From NCBI RefSeq assembly GCF_000730385.1, contig NZ_CP008849.1, forward strand, positions 2,914,001 through 2,978,000: a DNA stretch of 64,000 nucleotides, read 5' to 3'. Position numbers and translations under genes: made by a program. The stretch comes from Alteromonas australica. GTDB taxonomy: Bacteria; Pseudomonadota; Gammaproteobacteria; Enterobacterales; Alteromonadaceae. Under the pieces are notes generated by a model. The model did no database searches and was not told the DNA's origin. It saw nothing but the letters and a program-made list of their open reading frames with translations. Positions 63,171 to 64,000 of the stretch are shown one piece after another; the first letter of the stretch is position 1, and each line of letters opens with the position of its first letter.

Positions 63171-64000
63171 TTACAAAATTAAATCATGCATCCAGTTTAA
63201 TGAAGGAAGTTGCAGCTCTGGTTGATAAAATAGTCGGTTTAGTCTGCCCAAGAGGTTCACTGGCCGACTGGGATCATGGGACTTCACTCTATGCTGGCTT
63301 TCCGTTTGTAAGAACTCCCACGGTTGTAAATTCAGTTCATCAATATGAGCTTGGCTTACACCTAGCGACGACAATGTAGAAAGTATGCGCTCGGTCTTGC
63401 TTTGCGTTATCGGTAAAATGGCATGGCTATAAAGGTCATTTAGGGGCGCCCCCACCGCTTCAAGTGTATGATATATGGCTGTCCAAACAGCATCATGATC
63501 GAACGTCCAGCCCCGTGGCGCATAATAACCTTCAACTTCCCATTCTAATTCTGCATTGCTGGCTGCCACAGAGCTTTCCACCTGAGGTGAATAGGATAAG
63601 TCAGGTTGGGCACCAATATTATATGCGTCCACACTCATCGCCACGCAAATGATAAGGTCGCCACAGGCGACTGAATTTCTATACAACGCCTCGAAAGCCG
63701 CGCGTTTTACCCCCATCCATCCGTGCACGCGTGAAGGCTGTTCAACAAAATGCCTCACATCGTTAGGCAAATCTTCGCCATAATTTTCTATTAACAAAGG
63801 AAGTGGATTTTGATCTGGCGCTTCGTCAGGCATCCAAACTTCGTATTCTTGCCTGTTGTCAGCTTTACCACGGCTTTTAATTCCGTAAGACAAATTAACA
63901 GGACGACAAATACTTCTGTCTTCATCTACTTTATGAAAATATTCAGATCGCATGCGTTTAATAAAAGGCGCATCTAAGCCGGCAAGCGCCGCCGTGGGAT
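63171..64000 (-). CDS. Unrecognised protein, 5' end beyond the window
   Basis: At least 276 residues. The frame stays open from the ATG at 63953 to the window edge, adding LAGLDAPFIKRMRSEYFHK-type sequence, so the true start is probably outside. No signal peptide, helix or motif is visible in the part present. It is Trp- and His-containing, with segments such as GWMGVKRAAFEALYRNSV and GYYAPRGWTFDHDAVW. No family recognised. The conserved-looking codon use supports a real gene. Confidence 0.65.
   Translation of the reverse strand, partial: PTAALAGLDAPFIKRMRSEYFHKVDEDRSICRPVNLSYGIKSRGKADNRQEYEVWMPDEAPDQNPLPLLIENYGEDLPNDVRHFVEQPSRVHGWMGVKRAAFEALYRNSVACGDLIICVAMSVDAYNIGAQPDLSYSPQVESSVAASNAELEWEVEGYYAPRGWTFDHDAVWTAIYHTLEAVGAPLNDLYSHAILPITQSKTERILSTLSSLGVSQAHIDELNLQPWEFLQTESQHRVKSHDPSRPVNLLGRLNRLFYQPELQLPSLNWMHDLIL

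Noticed and set aside
1..64000. CRISPR arrays, tRNA/rRNA genes, insertion sequences, integrases and prophage genes
   Set aside because: I looked for repeat-spacer patterns, CCA-ended cloverleaf-like segments and transposase or integrase motifs and found none.

Overview
The window looks like chromosomal DNA of a marine gammaproteobacterium of the Alteromonadales, most likely Alteromonas or a close relative. This is inferred from the mix of an XrtA (exosortase A) exopolysaccharide locus, glnE, hldE, a 749-residue FadE-type acyl-CoA dehydrogenase, tdk, upp, rlmF and several families typical of Alteromonas/Shewanella (DUF2780, DUF3718, DUF3081). I saw no rRNA, tRNA, CRISPR array, insertion sequence or phage module. 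Genes run off both ends of the window.

Region 1 (1-25170) is an exopolysaccharide locus of the XrtA/PEP-CTERM type. A conserved core is present: sugar transferase, polysaccharide deacetylase, exosortase A fused to an EpsI domain, Wza-like export lipoprotein, Wzz-like chain-length protein, BY-type tyrosine kinase, outer-membrane protein and ExeA-like ATPase. A long minus-strand operon (19070 down to 4035) adds glycosyltransferases, a Wzx flippase, an O-antigen-ligase-like protein, an AT3 acyltransferase, an SGNH hydrolase, a sulfotransferase, a membrane-anchored transglutaminase and a beta-helix protein. A plus-strand block (asparagine synthetase, GT4, second sulfotransferase) lies beyond it. 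Together they predict a secreted polysaccharide decorated with sulfate and acyl groups.

Region 2 (25255-36570) is mostly housekeeping: hldE, a GIY-YIG protein, a DUF350 membrane protein, glnE, a TcpQ-domain protein, an LpxL-like acyltransferase, a DUF3081 protein, fadE behind a promoter with a FadR-like site, and a periplasmic binding-protein-like gene. Region 3 (36644-45695) holds a TonB-dependent receptor and a LacI regulator with matching CGATTAA operators, a GGDEF-EAL protein, tdk, upp, a small XRE regulator behind a terminator/antiterminator-like leader, a Gly/Arg-rich lipoprotein and a WbuC-type cupin.

Region 4 (45855-58656) contains a DUF2780 protein, a two-gene secreted cassette (unknown protein plus transglutaminase), the GTPase RbgA/YlqF, a TrmH-family methyltransferase, a large PKD lipoprotein, an orphan AraC DNA-binding domain, and an ECF sigma factor with a receptor Ser/Thr kinase whose extracytoplasmic end is duplicated. 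Region 5 (58937-64000) holds a crotonase, an Mpo1-like protein, a META+MliC lipoprotein, rlmF, a duplicated DUF3718 protein, a possible 15-codon mini-gene and an unrecognised gene cut by the window edge.

The most interesting items are the ECF sigma/receptor-kinase pair, the alternative-hairpin leader at 44344-44455, and the sulfated/acylated EPS module with its embedded transglutaminase. All functions are read from motifs by eye; no search was run.
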